DNA of 60,000 nt from Adiantum capillus-veneris. Its lineage: Eukaryota; Streptophyta; Polypodiopsida; Polypodiales; Pteridaceae. The translations under genes and the position numbers were made by a program. Within the stretch, counting starts at the first letter, position 1, and each line of letters opens with the position of its first letter. Where the stretch lies: NCBI GenBank assembly GCA_014529385.2, contig CM043967.1, forward strand, positions 88,153,278 to 88,213,277, in the 5' to 3' direction. The notes below the pieces were generated by a model. The model was not told the DNA's origin and did no database searches. It saw only the letters and a list, made by a program, of their open reading frames with translations. Positions 32,911 through 45,112 of this stretch are shown one piece after another.

Positions 32911-33632
32911 TAACGAAAACAATAGAATGACAATAAATTAAAAGAATGAGAATTCACAAAAGGATATTTGTTGTTAGTACACGAGTCAAAGTTAGGCCTA
33001 ATAGCATTATCAGGACCTTATAAGGTGGACTCGGTTTTCTCTTATGCACAATGGAACTAAAGGACTTGTTGGATTGATGCTACTTGGTATGTACAAACGG
33101 TCAAAACATAAGTTGTATTATTCCACTTCAATAGAGCCTGTAGCACCAACGTCTAAGGTAACGAGATCATATGACTATAAAAACCATCCACTAACTTATT
33201 ATTAGTAAGATTTGAAGTGGTTGGAGTTACCAAGACTTTCAATCAAAGAATGGTATGAAGATGCTCAAAATCCAGTCTCATACACTAAATGTTGAGATGA
33301 GTTTTGAAGATACTAACATTCATTGGTAGGGCAGTATTTCACGCATTATTTTAGGTATATTACTGCTAATCATTATATGAAAGAACCAATGGACGATTTC
33401 CACGTCAATAATGAATTTTGTTTTCCCAATGTGCACAAATAATGGAGCATGCATGGATCAAATTAGAATCAGTATGAGGCGAATGCACAACCTTGGTTGT
33501 GCAACCATCCCCTCACCTCTTGCATCTATAGAGCCTTCTATTGCAATGCCTTTGTCTACAATCACTGTGCACATAGACCTTGCAACCATTCCCTCACCTC
33601 TTGCATACATAAACCAAACTTGGTTTCCCTCA
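32911..33632 (+). other. Decayed post-integrase region
   Basis: Probably the remainder of the plus-strand family T element; no motif identified. A short direct repeat CAACCAT-CCCTCACCTCTTGC occurs at 33500 and 33581. Sequence resumes at 36034 after the LTR element that splits it. Confidence 0.4.
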
Positions 33633-34225
33633 CCAAATGTTAACCCTCGTGGCTCACGGACACCCTATCGCCTACGACGGACACTGTAACCGTATTATTT
33701 ATTTAAGTAGAGTCAGGCACCGGGCTTGTCGGTCCAATAGGGAAAGGTAGAGTGATCGCCGATGAGAGGCGCACTCTAACACGAACATGCTAGGGTTAGT
33801 TGGCTAAGCATGGGCGCCCAAGTGTGAATGGGGTGAGCTCACATAAAGCCAATTAAACTAAAATTGAGTCATTCTCATTGTGCAATAGAAGCTGCTCTTG
33901 CTCCATCTCCACCTTCTCCTTCACCATCTCCTTGTGTGTGTGTGCGTGTGAGAGAGAGAGAGAGAGAGAGAGTGTGAGAGTGTGTGTGTGATCGAGCGTT
34001 GCGGCGGCACGACGGCGGCGAGGCGGTTGAGCGCGGCGTAGCGGCGTCTCCTCTTCTTCGCGGCGAGGAATCTCTACGGCAGGAGCATAAGGCGGTGACT
34101 GACAACCCATTGCCCTCTTTGAGCTTACTAGTTAAACTAGTTGTGTGCTTGGAGTCGTCTGCGGCTCGTACACGGTGTATCGGCAAGTCCCTTGCTTCGA
34201 CAGTGTGGCAAGGAGCGCACTTTTT

Positions 34226-34243
34226 TGGCGCCGCTGCCGGGGA
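34226..34243 (+). other. tRNA-Asp primer-binding site
   Basis: TGGCGCCGCTGCCGGGGA differs at one base from the exact complement of the plant tRNA-Asp 3' end. It lies about 5 bp downstream of LTR A. Confidence 0.88.
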
Positions 34244-35355
34244 ATAGCCTGCACTAAGCCAAGAGGCACTTTGTGCTCTTGTATGAGTGGTTTGCAGTAG
34301 GAAAGAAGAGGGAGGGAAGGCGTATTTTTTCTGCAAGTTGTTAATTCTATTTTTCTGTTGCGCCAGTTTGCATTTTCTTTGTTTTCTGCTGCGTACATTT
34401 AGTATTAGTTAGACAGTTAGCAAAATTCTGTTTTTCTGTTTACACACAGTTAGCATTTCTTGCTTTTTTTTGCATTTTCTGTGTTTTCACTGCACAGTTC
34501 TGTCAAGTTTCAATTTCTGCATTTTCTGTGTTTTCTGGTTTGTGCACAGTTAGGCGCATAGTTAGTTAATTAAGTAGGTTAGTAATTAGGTGAACCACTG
34601 ATTAGCAGGTCAGTAGGTAGGTGGGACAGTAAATAGTTAGGTGAAGTCAACGCGCACCAAAACGCGTACCAAATAATATCTCAAAAAAAAAAAAAAAAAA
34701 ATAAGTGCCACAAATGAAAAATCTTACGCTGGAAGAGAAATCCTGGCTTGAATTGGTACTTCACTCACATGTATTGTCTATGGTACTAGAGCCCTAGAGG
34801 TTCCCAGTGTGGGCGCTTTTCCTTGAGAAGCAAAAAACCCCGGACATACAAAATAAGCACACACGTCACATGATTGTGACCCAAAGTAAAAAAGTATTAA
34901 AAAAATAAAAATAAAATTAAAAGACTTTCATTGAGCTTACAATTAACATTTCAAGCTTTTGTTTGCAGTTGTGAGAGCGAGTTGGCTAATCAAAGCTGAA
35001 AAGCATAATTAGGGAATCTTGCATTTAGATAATCTTCTTAGCTTAGCTAGTACTAGAGTAGTTGTTTTAACCTTATTCATAGCTAACTAATTGATAGACT
35101 CACCCATAAGCTCAAAACTCTTCATTAATTAATTTACTCAAAGTGCAATTTATTTGTCCTTAATGGCAGTCTAACATTTCATAAATCTTGCATTTACTCA
35201 TTTCCACATGTACTTTACATTCCCCTCATGATTTATGGCAATATAATTCCGCTTACTAAAACAGTGACTTTGCCTTGCAGATTCAAATCTAGATGCTCTA
35301 CAACATGGACATACCAAGCTTCAACTCAATAGCTTCCGAGGACGGAATCTACATC

Positions 35356-35369
35356 AGGAAGGGGGGCAA
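35356..35369 (+). other. Polypurine tract before LTR B
   Basis: AGGAAGGGGGGCAA immediately upstream of TGTTAACC, the expected site of plus-strand DNA priming. Confidence 0.8.
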
Positions 35370-35668
35370 TGTTAACCCTCGTGGCTCACGGACACCCTAT
35401 CGCCTACGACGAACACTGTAACCGTATTATTTATTTAAGTAGAGTCAGGCACCGGGCTTGTCGGTCCACTAGGGAAAGGTAGAGTGATCGCCGATGAGAG
35501 GCGCACTCTAACACGAACATGCTAGGGTTAGTTGGCTAAGCATGGGCGCCCAAGTGTGAATGGGGTGAGCTCACATAAAAGCCAATTAAACCTAAAATTG
35601 AGTCATTCTCTCATTGTGCAATAGAAGCTGCTCTTGCTCCATCTCCACCTTCTCCTTCACCATCTCCT

Positions 35669-35792
<124 letters not shown>

Positions 35793-36033
35793 TGTGTGCG
35801 ATCGAGCGTTGCGGCGCCACGATGGCGGCGAGGCGGTTGAGCGCGGCGTAGCGGCGTCTCCCTCTTCTTCGCGGCGAGGAATCCTCTACGGCAGGAGCAT
35901 AAGGCGGTGAGTGACACACCATTGCCCTCTTTGAGCTTACTAGTTAAACTAGTTGTTTGCTTGGAGCCGTCTGTGGCTCGTACACGGTGTATTGGCAAGT
36001 CCCTTGCTTCGACAGTGCGGCAAGGAGCGCACA

Positions 36034-36419
36034 CCAAACTCATCCAACAAGTTCTCCTTATCCATGTAGCCAATTTTCTAGAGCTCAATTATGGGAAAGC
36101 ACAAAATTGTCTCCTCCAAAACAATGCAAGCAGTGTTGGAAGAGCTAGAGATGACACAAGGGTTAATAGTACAATCACTTCTAGCCTATTCACTATATGA
36201 GCACCCACCTGTCCGGACACCACATTTGTACCCTGTTATTTTCTTGAGCTAGTGTAACTACACTATGTATAAATCCTTATTCCAGAGTAGCAAGTCATTT
36301 CCATGAGTTACAATTCTGTCATGACATCTGTAAAGGTCCATGTAAGATGGCCACTAGCCATCTAGCAAGCCATAGGTATAAAATATAATAACCTTAATGT
36401 GAAAGGGAGGCTTATCTTT
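36034..36419 (+). other. Continuation of the split host sequence
   Basis: It starts with the second CCAAA copy and continues the sequence ending at 33637. Short open reading (LIQQVLLIHVANFLELNY) but no recognised motif. Grades into the LTR-like sequence at 36420. Confidence 0.4.
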
Positions 36420-37042
36420 TGGAGAAGAAAGAGCACTGATGTACGTATGCTCAAGCGACTTCTCATCTTTAACTTGTAATCGACTTTTCTAAATATTGGG
36501 TAATCTAATTTTGATTTTGAAAATTGCATTGTGTTGCTCTTTCCATGCTCTTTCATTCAAGTGTAAGCATTGAAAATTTTGTTGTGGTTTGCGACCCGTT
36601 TGTGAGATTAATCTTCAAATTTGAGTGCTTAAATCACTATTTTTTGATGTTTTGACCATGGGAAAGTGTTAATAGACCTTAGGGTGACATGTTCGAACTG
36701 TTTTGTTACAGCTTCTATGACTTGGGTCATGATGGATTGCGATCGAGGTACCTTGTCAGAATGTGATGAGACTTTGTAGACTTGTCCTTCCTTAAAGTTT
36801 TGTGATGGTCTGAGTCTGTTTAGTCGACGAAATGCCGTGATGACCTAGAACAGTGAGAAAGGACATATATACATTTTTTGATCATTGAGTGGGGTTTGCT
36901 TGTTGAGTTGGTGCATTTCCTTGTTAGAAGGTTTACTTCTTGAGGTTTGACAACCTCAAAGATTCTTCATTCACCATCTGAATCACTTCCCTGTTCGTGC
37001 CATATAGCAAAGCTACATACGTCCATCGCGGCAAACCGTTAA
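36420..37042 (+). mobile_element. Plus-oriented family T LTR (5' side truncated)
   Basis: Inverse complement of the LTRs at 28040 and 29661: ATTGCATTGTGTTGCTCTTT, GTGCTTAAATCAC, GACCATGGGAAAGTG, ATAGACCTTAGGGTGACATG and GACAACCTCAAAGATTC. The end reads CGGCAAACCGTTAACA (37028-37043), the mirror of TGTTAGCGGG. Primer-site-like sequence follows. This is the likely 5' LTR of the plus-strand family T element further right. Confidence 0.72.
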
Positions 37043-37613
37043 CATTGGCACCATTTTTCGGGAACGATCCTTAGAGTGTGAGTGACCTAGTTCATATTTA
37101 GAGCGTTATTTTCCAACCATTTGTCTTCCATTCCATTTACACCTTAGCAATAAAGTAGCTAGACATGGGGTTTAGTGCTTGATAGAGTCTAGAAGTCGGG
37201 GACTTGCTAGAACTATTCTCAAAAGGTAAAGAGAGTTGTGAGTGATATAGCCAAAAGCATTTCATTCTTTCATTTTCTTGATACTTTCAGAGTGTTGTAT
37301 CGTTTTTTATTTTGACTTTATTTCGTAACTTTTTGTTTGTTTTTGTTTATATATTCTTTCTAGCACATAGGACTAGGGTAAGTAGAAACCAAAAACATCA
37401 AATTGGGCTAAAAACATAAGGGAAAAAAGCGTTGAAAACCATATTTTGTTCAGAACAACCTTAAACCCGAATTTTGAAATTTTGATGGTAGAGACCTAAA
37501 AGATGATCCAAAACCAAAAATTTGTTGATCAAAAACCTTAGAATACTCAACGAAAGCAATCTAGAAAGTTTGAGCAGATTCTGTGGAGGAACGTGGATGG
37601 CAATCCATGTACC
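37043..37613 (+). other. Plus-oriented family T primer site and leader
   Basis: TTGGCACCATTTTTCGGGAA at 37044-37063 is a degraded tRNA-Asp primer site. The following leader mirrors 27.5-28.0 and 29.1-29.6 kb, including the palindrome at 37592-37609. It breaks at the first LTR of the copia array (37614). Confidence 0.7.
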
Positions 37614-37944
37614 TGTAAAGCGTGAGCTTTGTTCTAGTATCCTAGAGTATGAGTCAAGGAGGGAAAATGTGGAATTATCCCACATGTAGTGGTGCAAGGA
37701 TGTAGAGCTACTTAAAGCTCATTTCATGAATGAATAAACACAAGTATATTTTGCATTACATCTCTCTTGTTTATAGTGAGCTTGTGATGGCTTAGCAACA
37801 AGTCAAGATCATGTTTATGAGTCCAAGTTAATTGATCTTGGAACCTAATTTGCTTGAGAGATAATCTAGCCAACACACACACTCACTTGTGTGCACAATG
37901 TTTCTCTTTCATCCACCATAACTAGCACGATCCCATTCCCATCA
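37614..37944 (+). mobile_element. Copia array LTR 1
   Basis: 331 bp, TGTAAAGCGTGAGCTTTGTT...CCCATCA, followed by primer site TGGTATTAGAGCA (37947-37959, initiator tRNA-Met type). It inserts into the family T leader directly after GTACC. About 95% similar to LTRs 2 and 3. Confidence 0.9.
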
Positions 37945-39147
37945 AGTGGTATTAGAGCATGGGTATGCTAGCTAGGATAATTAATATGCATTTGTGTGAT
38001 TATTGTTCTCTAATTTCTACTTGAATTAGATTAATACTTGCTAATCCCCAATCACCACTTGAACATGAGCATGCTCCACTACCCTATGGTGATTAGGTGA
38101 AGGGGAACTCGCATTCATAATTGATTTTGTGAGCATTTTTTCAATTTATGTACATCCTCTTGTGTTGACTTCCAACCCACTTTTCATTAACATTACTTTC
38201 ACCGTATTATTCAATTGCTTGTGCAATTTATGTGTGTGCAAAGTGCTCGTCAAAGCCGTTTCGTAGAGCTCTACATGCATCAATCGCACCCTGACTGGCC
38301 ATCTTATTAAGCCATCAAAATCCTCCATTTTTGGCCATAAATGACTGCTTGATCACATAATTTTTTGGAGGACATTAGCCCCCTAATTATTGGCACTAAG
38401 GAAAGGTGTGTGTGGAGTATTGTGTGCATGCTCTCTACCAAGCATAAGACAATTTTCCTTTGGAGTGTACACAAGAAAAGCCATAACGTTTCTTGGCTAG
38501 CTCACCAAATCTAGAACCTTTGACCTCCCAAGGGTTGTGGGGCCAAGCACCCATGTGGGCTTGTGGGAGGACTTCAACTCACAACACATTATAGTTCAAA
38601 AATGGTTGGATCCGCAAGGGGCTGAGCACGCGCTTATATGAAAAAGCTTTTTTTTTTTGCTTCTTACTGCCCCTGCATGCCTATTGGTGCCCACCTACCC
38701 GTGCTTGCTTGGCACCTCTGCCCTCCTGCCCGACCTGACTCGGTTGCATGAAAAGCTGACCTAGCTGCTGAAAGGCTACCCGACTGGCTGCCTTTGCATA
38801 ACCGGCCTTCCAACGCTACCGCAGCCACCTATTGGGCCTTTCTTGAGTTCTTAAGAGCCAAGCCTACTAAGGTTGCATTCCCACGAGGATCTCCATGAAT
38901 ATCCCAACACCTTTAAGAACCTATTCCCACCACTGGAGCTACAGCCAAACCAAGAAATAAAAAGAAGAAGAGGCTTTGAAGCTACTCAAAAGGTTTCAGC
39001 AAGGAACTTCAAAGGTGGCTATCCAACAAGCATTCAAAGAAAACTTTCACATCAAGATTCTAATTGTGAAGAGGGGCTTCACGGCCGATGAAGAGGAGCT
39101 TAACAAAAGGAGTCCAGCTTCACAAAAGAACCCCCCCCCCCCCCCCC

Positions 39148-39180
<33 letters not shown>

Positions 39181-39321
39181 GTTAAAACTTCAAAATCTTG
39201 CAACCAAGCACAAAAACTTGCAATTAAATTTTCTATCATCTCCTAAAAGTATTCGTGCTTGTGTAAAGAGGTAGACACTGGCTGGGAGAGTCTTCTAAGC
39301 TAAGACCCCTCTATTAGCACA
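37945..39321 (+). other. Leader of gag-only copia unit 1
   Basis: Non-coding leader from the primer site to the gag ATG, about 1.4 kb. It contains a CTGCCC/GACCTGAC-rich stretch near 38700-38800, repeated in units 2 (41500-41620) and 3 (44330-44440), and a poly-C/(TC)n tract at 39131-39180. Confidence 0.7.
39131..39180. repeat. (C)n(TC)n tract in leader 1
   Basis: 28 consecutive C (39131-39158), then (TC)n to 39180. Unit 2 has only a short (TC)n near 41945-41960 and unit 3 (CT)n at 44781-44825, so this site varies freely between copies. Confidence 0.95.
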
Positions 39322-40184
39322 ATGGAAGAGAAAGGGCTTGGGAAATTTAATGGTGAGGGATTTCATACTTGGGAAACCAAGTCGAAAGGCTACTTAATGA
39401 AAAAGTAGTTGTGGGGAGTAGTCAAGCCAACACTCATTGTTTGATCCAACATCTACTGTTGGTGCACAAGTACTGACACGAGCTATGAGTGCAAAAAATC
39501 AAGCCAAGGACGTGCAGGCATTAGGAATCATAATCACTGCACTACATGACAATTGTGTACACTTTGTTGATGATTGTGATACATCATCAGCTGCATGGGA
39601 AGCACTAAAAAAAAACTTTGGAGCTAGGAAAAAGAAAATCAAAGTAAGCTTAAAGAAAGATCTATACAAATCACAAATGGAACATAACAAAGATATTGCA
39701 ACCTTGGTTAATTGCCTCATAAGCAAGACCACACAGTTCTAGCTTATGTAAATAGTGCAGTAACAGTGGAGGACAAAATCGCAGTTCTTCTAGCAGCCTT
39801 ATTGCCTAGCTTTGACCACATAATGACCATCATTGAGGAGAAGGATCCAAAACCAAATTTCCAAGATGTAATCAAATCTTTAATGTAGAAGGAAAATAAG
39901 AAAGGGAGGAATGCTACGTCAGTGGGAGGAGCTTTTGCAGTTGGCTCTAGTAACAAAACTAGCTTCAAGTGTGGCAAAGAAGGGCACATAGCAAAGGACT
40001 GCCTAGCGTCAAAGACTTGCAACATTTGTGGGAATAAGGGTCACCTTCCTTCCAAGTGTTTAAAAAATATAGAGGTAGCACCAAGAGAAATTCAAGGCCC
40101 AAAGACTATTTGGAAGGAGAAGACAAAGATGAGGATGAAGAAGAAGACGGCAACAGCCTTCTAGTCTACGATGACATTCTCTAG
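39322..40184 (+). pseudogene. gag: Copia-type gag, array unit 1
   Basis: ATG at 39322: MEEKGLGKFNGEGFHTWETK, then KGYLMKK-stop-LWGVVKPTL (a Gln-like codon became TAG). The body at 39437-39742 has AMSAKNQAKDVQALGIIITA, VDDCDTSSAAWEALKKNFGA and KDLYKSQMEHNKDI, the UBN2-type copia Gag fold. Two CX2CX4HX4C knuckles follow: KTSFKCGKEGHIAKDC (first Cys changed to Ser) and CNICGNKGHLPSKC. The frame ends in an acidic/basic tail with stop at 40182. No protease, integrase or RT follows; a polypurine tract and the next LTR start 250 bp later. Confidence 0.88.
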
Positions 40185-40433
40185 CTTTTTGTTTTGCCTT
40201 TTCCTTTTAGTTGTATTTGTTTGGAGATAGCTTGGACTAGCTTGGTCTCAATTTTATACATTTGTTCAAGGGGAGGTGTTTGAGTATCTTTTGGATTAGA
40301 GATAGTTCATCTCATGGATTGGGGATGGTCTCCTGGATTGGAGATGTTCTTTTTGCTCCTGGAGTGTGCTAGAGATGTCAGTTGATGTCAAGCTTCTTCA
40401 GCTTCTTCCTAGTCCAAATCTCAAGGGGAGGAT

Positions 40434-40762
40434 TGTAAAGTATGAGCTTTGTTCTAGTGTCCTAGAGTATGAGCCATGGAGGGAGAAGGTGGAATTATCC
40501 CACATGTAGTGGTGCAAGGCTGTAAAGCTACTTAAAGCTCATTTCATGAATGAATAAACATAAGTTTGTTTTGCATTACATCTCTATTGTTTGTAGTGAG
40601 CTTGTGATGGCTTAGCAACAAATCAAGATCGTGTTTATGAGTCCAAGTTAATTGATCTTGGAACCTAATTCGCTTGAGTGATAATCTAGCCAACACACAC
40701 TCACTCGTGTGCACGATGTTTCTCTTTCATCCACCATAGCTAGCAGGATCCCATTCTCATCA
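40434..40762 (+). mobile_element. Copia array LTR 2 (shared between units 1 and 2)
   Basis: 329 bp, TGTAAAGTATGAGC...CTCATCA. It is preceded by polypurine tract CAAGGGGAGGAT and followed by primer site TGGTATTAGAGCA (40765-40777). It serves as the 3' LTR of unit 1 and the 5' LTR of unit 2. Confidence 0.92.
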
Positions 40763-42162
40763 AGTGGTATTAGAGCACGCGTATGTTAGCTAGGATCATT
40801 AGTATGCATTTGTGTGATTAGTGTTCTCTAATTTCTACTTGAATTAGCTTAATACTTCCTAATCCCCAATCACCACTTGGACACGAGCATGCTCCACTGC
40901 CCTTTGGTGATTAGGTGAAGGGGAACTCGCATTCATCATTGATTTTGTGAGAATTTTTTCAATTTGTGTACATCCTCTTGTGTTCACTTCCAACCCACTT
41001 TGCATGAACATTACTTTCACCGTATTATTCAATTGCTTGTGCAGTTTATGTGTGTGAAAAGTGCTCATCAAAGCCGTTTCTTAGAGCTCTACATGCGCCA
41101 ATCGCACCCCATTTGGCCATCTTATTAAGCCATCAAAATCCTCCATTTTTTGCCTTATTTGATTTCTTGATCACTTAATTTTGTGGAGGACATTAACCCC
41201 CTAATTATTGGCCCTAGAGGGAGGTGTGTATGGAGTAGTGTGTGCATGCTCTTTTGCTGAAAGTAAGCACAAGAAAATTTTCCTTTGGAGTGTACACAAG
41301 AAAAGCCATAAGGTTTCTTGGCTAGCTCACCAAATCTAGACCCTTTGACCTTCCAAGGGTGGTGGGGTCAAGCACCCATGTGGGCTCGTGGACGAACTTC
41401 GACTCTCAACGCATTATAGTTCAAGTTGTGGTCAATTCCGCAAGGGGCTAAGCACGCGCATATAAGAAAAGATTTTTTTGGTTCCCGCTACCCTTGCATG
41501 CTTGTTGGTGCCCACCTGCCCGTGCTTGCTCATCACCTCTGCCCTCCCACCCAACTTGACCTCGCTGCTCGAAAAGCTGACCTAACTGCCCAAAGCCTGC
41601 CCGACTGCCCGCCTTTGCATAACCGACCTTCCGACACTACCGTAGCCACCCGTTGTGCCTTCTCGAGTTCTTAAGAACCAAGCCTACTAAGGTTGCCTTC
41701 CCACAAGGATCTCCAAGAAAATCCTAACACCTTTAAGAACCTATTCACACCACTGAAATAAAAAAAGGGAGAATAAAAGAAGAGGCTTTGAGGCTACTCA
41801 AAAGGTTTCAACAAGGTTCTTTAAAGGCGGCTATCTAGCAAGCATTCAAAGGAAACTTTCACATCAAGCTTCTAACCGTGAAGAGGTGCTTCACCGCCGA
41901 TGAAGAGGACCTTCACAAAAGGAGTCACGCTTCACAAAAGGAATTCTCTCTCTCTCTCTCATTTAAAGCTCAAAATCTTGCAGCCAAGCACAAGAACTTG
42001 CAATTAAATTTTCTATCATCTCCTAAGGGGTATTCATGCTTGTGTAAGAGGTAGACACTGGCTAGGAGAGTCTCCTAGCCAAGACCCCTCTATTAGCACA
42101 ATGGAAGAGAAAGGGTCTTAGATTAGGAGAGTCTCCTAAGCTAAGACCCCTCTATTAGCAGA
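40763..42162 (+). other. Leader of gag-only copia unit 2
   Basis: Colinear with leader 1. Near its end, a segment of about 60 bp (GGAGAGTCTCCTA...ATGGAAGAGAAAGGG) is duplicated at about 42063-42116 and 42126-42178, so an extra out-of-context ATG at 42101 runs into a stop after six codons. Confidence 0.7.
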
Positions 42163-43033
42163 ATGGAAGAGAAAGGGCTTGGGAAATTTAACGGTGAGGG
42201 CTTTCATACTTGGCAAACCAAGTTGAAAGGCTACTCAATGGAAAAGCAGTTGTGGGGAGTAGTAAAGCCAACACTCAAAGCCAACACTCACTAATCCAAC
42301 ATCTACTGCTGATGCTCAAGTACTGACACAAGCTATGAGTGCACAAAATCATGCCTATGACGAGCAGGCATTAGGAATTATAATCACTACACTACATTAC
42401 AATTATGTACACTTTATTGATGATTGTGATACATCATGAGCTGCATGGGAAGCATTAGAAAAAAACTTTGGAGCTAGGAAAGAGAAGAAAAAAGTGAGCT
42501 TAAAGAAAGATCTATACAAATTACAAATGGAACATAAGGAAGATATTGAAAGCTTTGTCAATTGCCACAAAAGCATGACCATGCAACTGGCTTATGTAAT
42601 CAGTGCAATACCAGAGGAGGACAAAATTACAGTCCTTCTAGCAGTCTTACTGCCTAGCTTTGACTAGATAACGACCATTATTGAGGAGAAGGATCCAACA
42701 CCAAATTTCAAAGATGTAATTAACTCTTTAATGTCCGAGGAAAATAAGCAAGGGAGGGATGCTACTTCTGGTGGAGGAGGTTTTTTTGTTGGCTCTAGTA
42801 ACAAAACATGCTTCAAGTGTGGCAAAGAAGGGCACATAGCAAAGGACTGCCTAGCATCGAAGACTTGCAGCATTTGCAGGAAGAAGGGTCACCTTCCTTC
42901 CAAGTGTTTCAAAAAAGATAGAGGCAATACCAACAGAAATACAAGGCCCAAACTCTATTTGGAAGAAGAAGACAAAGATGAAGATGAAGGAAAAGGCATT
43001 AATAGCCTTCTAGTCTACGACAACATTCTCTAG
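42163..43033 (+). pseudogene. gag: Copia-type gag, array unit 2
   Basis: ATG at 42163: MEEKGLGKFNGEGFHTWQTK, LKGYSMEKQLWGVVKPTL. A 17-bp duplication (AAAGCCAACACTC twice near 42266-42292) then shifts the frame. The downstream body is colinear with unit 1. The knuckle region 42731-43033 is open and intact: CFKCGKEGHIAKDC and CSICRKKGHLPSKC, ending NSLLVYDNIL-stop. As in unit 1, no pol follows before the polypurine tract and LTR 3. Confidence 0.88.
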
Positions 43034-43287
43034 CTTTTTGTTTTGCCTTACTCTTTCAGTTGTATTTGTTTGGAGATAGCTTGGACTAGCTTGGTCTTAG
43101 TTTTGATACATTTGTTTGAGGGGAGGTGTTTGAGTATCTTTTGGATAAGAGATAGTTTGTCTCCTGGATTGGGGACAATCTCCTTGATTGGAGATGTTCT
43201 TTTTGCTCTTGGATTGGAGTGTGCTACCGATGTCAATTGATGTCAGCTTCTTTAGTTTCTTCCTAGTCCAAACCTCAAGGGGAGGAT

Positions 43288-43617
43288 TGTAAAGTGTGAG
43301 CTTTGTCCTAGTGTCCTAGAGTGTGAGCCAAGGAGGGAAAAGGTGGAATTATACCACATGTAGTGGTGCAAGGATGTAGAGCTACTTAAAGCTCATTTCA
43401 TGAATGAATAAACACAAGTCTATTTTGCATTACATCTCTCTTGTTTATAGTGATCTTGTGATGGCTGAGCAAAAAATCAAGATTGTGTTTATGAGTCCAA
43501 GCTAAATGATCTTGGAACCTAATTTGCTTGAATGATAATCTAGCCAACACACATTCACTTGTGTGCATGATGTTTCTCTTTCATCCACCATAGCTAGCAT
43601 GATCTCATTTCCCATCA
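43288..43617 (+). mobile_element. Copia array LTR 3
   Basis: 330 bp, TGTAAAGTGTGAGC...CCCATCA, preceded by CAAGGGGAGGAT. The primer site after it is deleted: AGTGCTAGCGAGG replaces the AGTGGTATTAGAGCA...GTTAGCTAGG of the other copies. Confidence 0.9.
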
Positions 43618-44775
43618 AGTGCTAGCGAGGATCATTAGTATGCATTTGTGTGATTAGTGTTCTCTAATATCTACTTGAATTAGCTTAATACTTCCTAATC
43701 CCCAATCACCACTTGGGCACGAGCATGCTCCACTACCTTTGTTGATTAGGTGAAGGGGAAGTCGCATTCATCATTGATTTTGTGAGCAATTTTTCAATTT
43801 GTGTACATCCTCTTGTGTTCACTTTGAACCCACTTTTCATGAACATTACTTCCACCGTATTATTCAATTTCTTGTGCAATTTATGTGCATGCAAATTCCT
43901 CATCAAAGTTGTTCCGTAGAGCTCTCACATGTTTCAATCGTACCCCGTTTGGCCATCTTATTAAGCCATAAAAATCCTCCATCTTGTACTTAATTGACTG
44001 CTTGATCACTTAATTTTTTGGAGGACGTTAAGCCCCTGATTATTGGCACTAGAGGGAGATGTGTGTGGTGTAGTGTGTGCATGCTCTCTGCCGAAAGTAA
44101 GCATAAGACAATTTTCCTTTGGAGTGTACACAAGAAAAGCCATAAGGTTTCTTGGCTAGCTCATCTAATCTAGAATCTTTGACCTTCCAAGGGACGTGGG
44201 GTCAAGCACCCATGTGGTCTCTTGGGTGGACTTCATTTTGCAGCGCATTATAGTTCAAATTGTGGTGAGATTTGCAAGGGGCTGATCACGCGCTTATAAG
44301 AAAAATGTTTTTTTTGGTTCTCACTGCCCCTGCATGCCCGTTGGTGCCCCCCTGCTCATGCTTGCTCGGTACCTTTGCCCTCCTGCCCGACCTAACCCTG
44401 CTACCTGAAAAGCTGATCTAAATGCCCAACGACTGCTCAACTGCCCGCCTCTGCATAACCGGCCTTCCCACGCTATCGCAACCACCCGCTGGGCCTTCTT
44501 GAGCTCTTAAGAACCAAGCCTACTAAGGTTGCCTTTCCATGAGGATCTCCAAGAACATCCCAACACCTTTAAGAGCCTATTCACACCACTGAAGCTGCAA
44601 CAAAACCAAGAAATGAAAAAAAGAAGAGAAAAAGTAGAGGCTTTGAAGCTACTCAAAAGGTTTCAACAAGGGACTTCAAAGGCGGCTATCCAACAAGCAT
44701 TCAGAAAAGACTTTCACATCAGTCCATGAAGAGGAGCCTCACAAAAGGAGTCATGCTTCACAAAATGAATTTTAC

Positions 44776-44826
<51 letters not shown>

Positions 44827-45112
44827 AGTCTCTCTCGTTAAAACTTCAAAATCTTGTAGCCAAGCACAAAAACTTGCAATTAAATTTTCTATCATCTCCT
44901 AAGGGCTATTCGTGCTTGTGTAAAGGCGTAGACACTGGTTGGGAGAGTCTCCTAAGCTAAGACCCCTCTATTAGCATAATGGAAGGGAAAGGGCTTGGGA
45001 AATTTAATGGTGAGGGTTTTCATACTTGGCAAACCAAGTTGAAAGGCTACTTAATGAAAAAGCAGTTGTGGGAGTAGTCAAGCCAACACTCACTGGTCCA
45101 ACATCTACTAAT
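43618..45112 (+). pseudogene. gag: Truncated copia unit 3: leader and gag start
   Basis: Leader colinear with units 1 and 2, with (CT)n at 44781-44825. gag ATG at 44979: MEGKGLGKFNGEGFHTWQTK, LKGYLMKKQLW, then a 1-base deletion. Homology to units 1 and 2 stops at CCAACATCTACT (45112), where the ACCAGT satellite begins. No fourth LTR is present. Confidence 0.82.
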
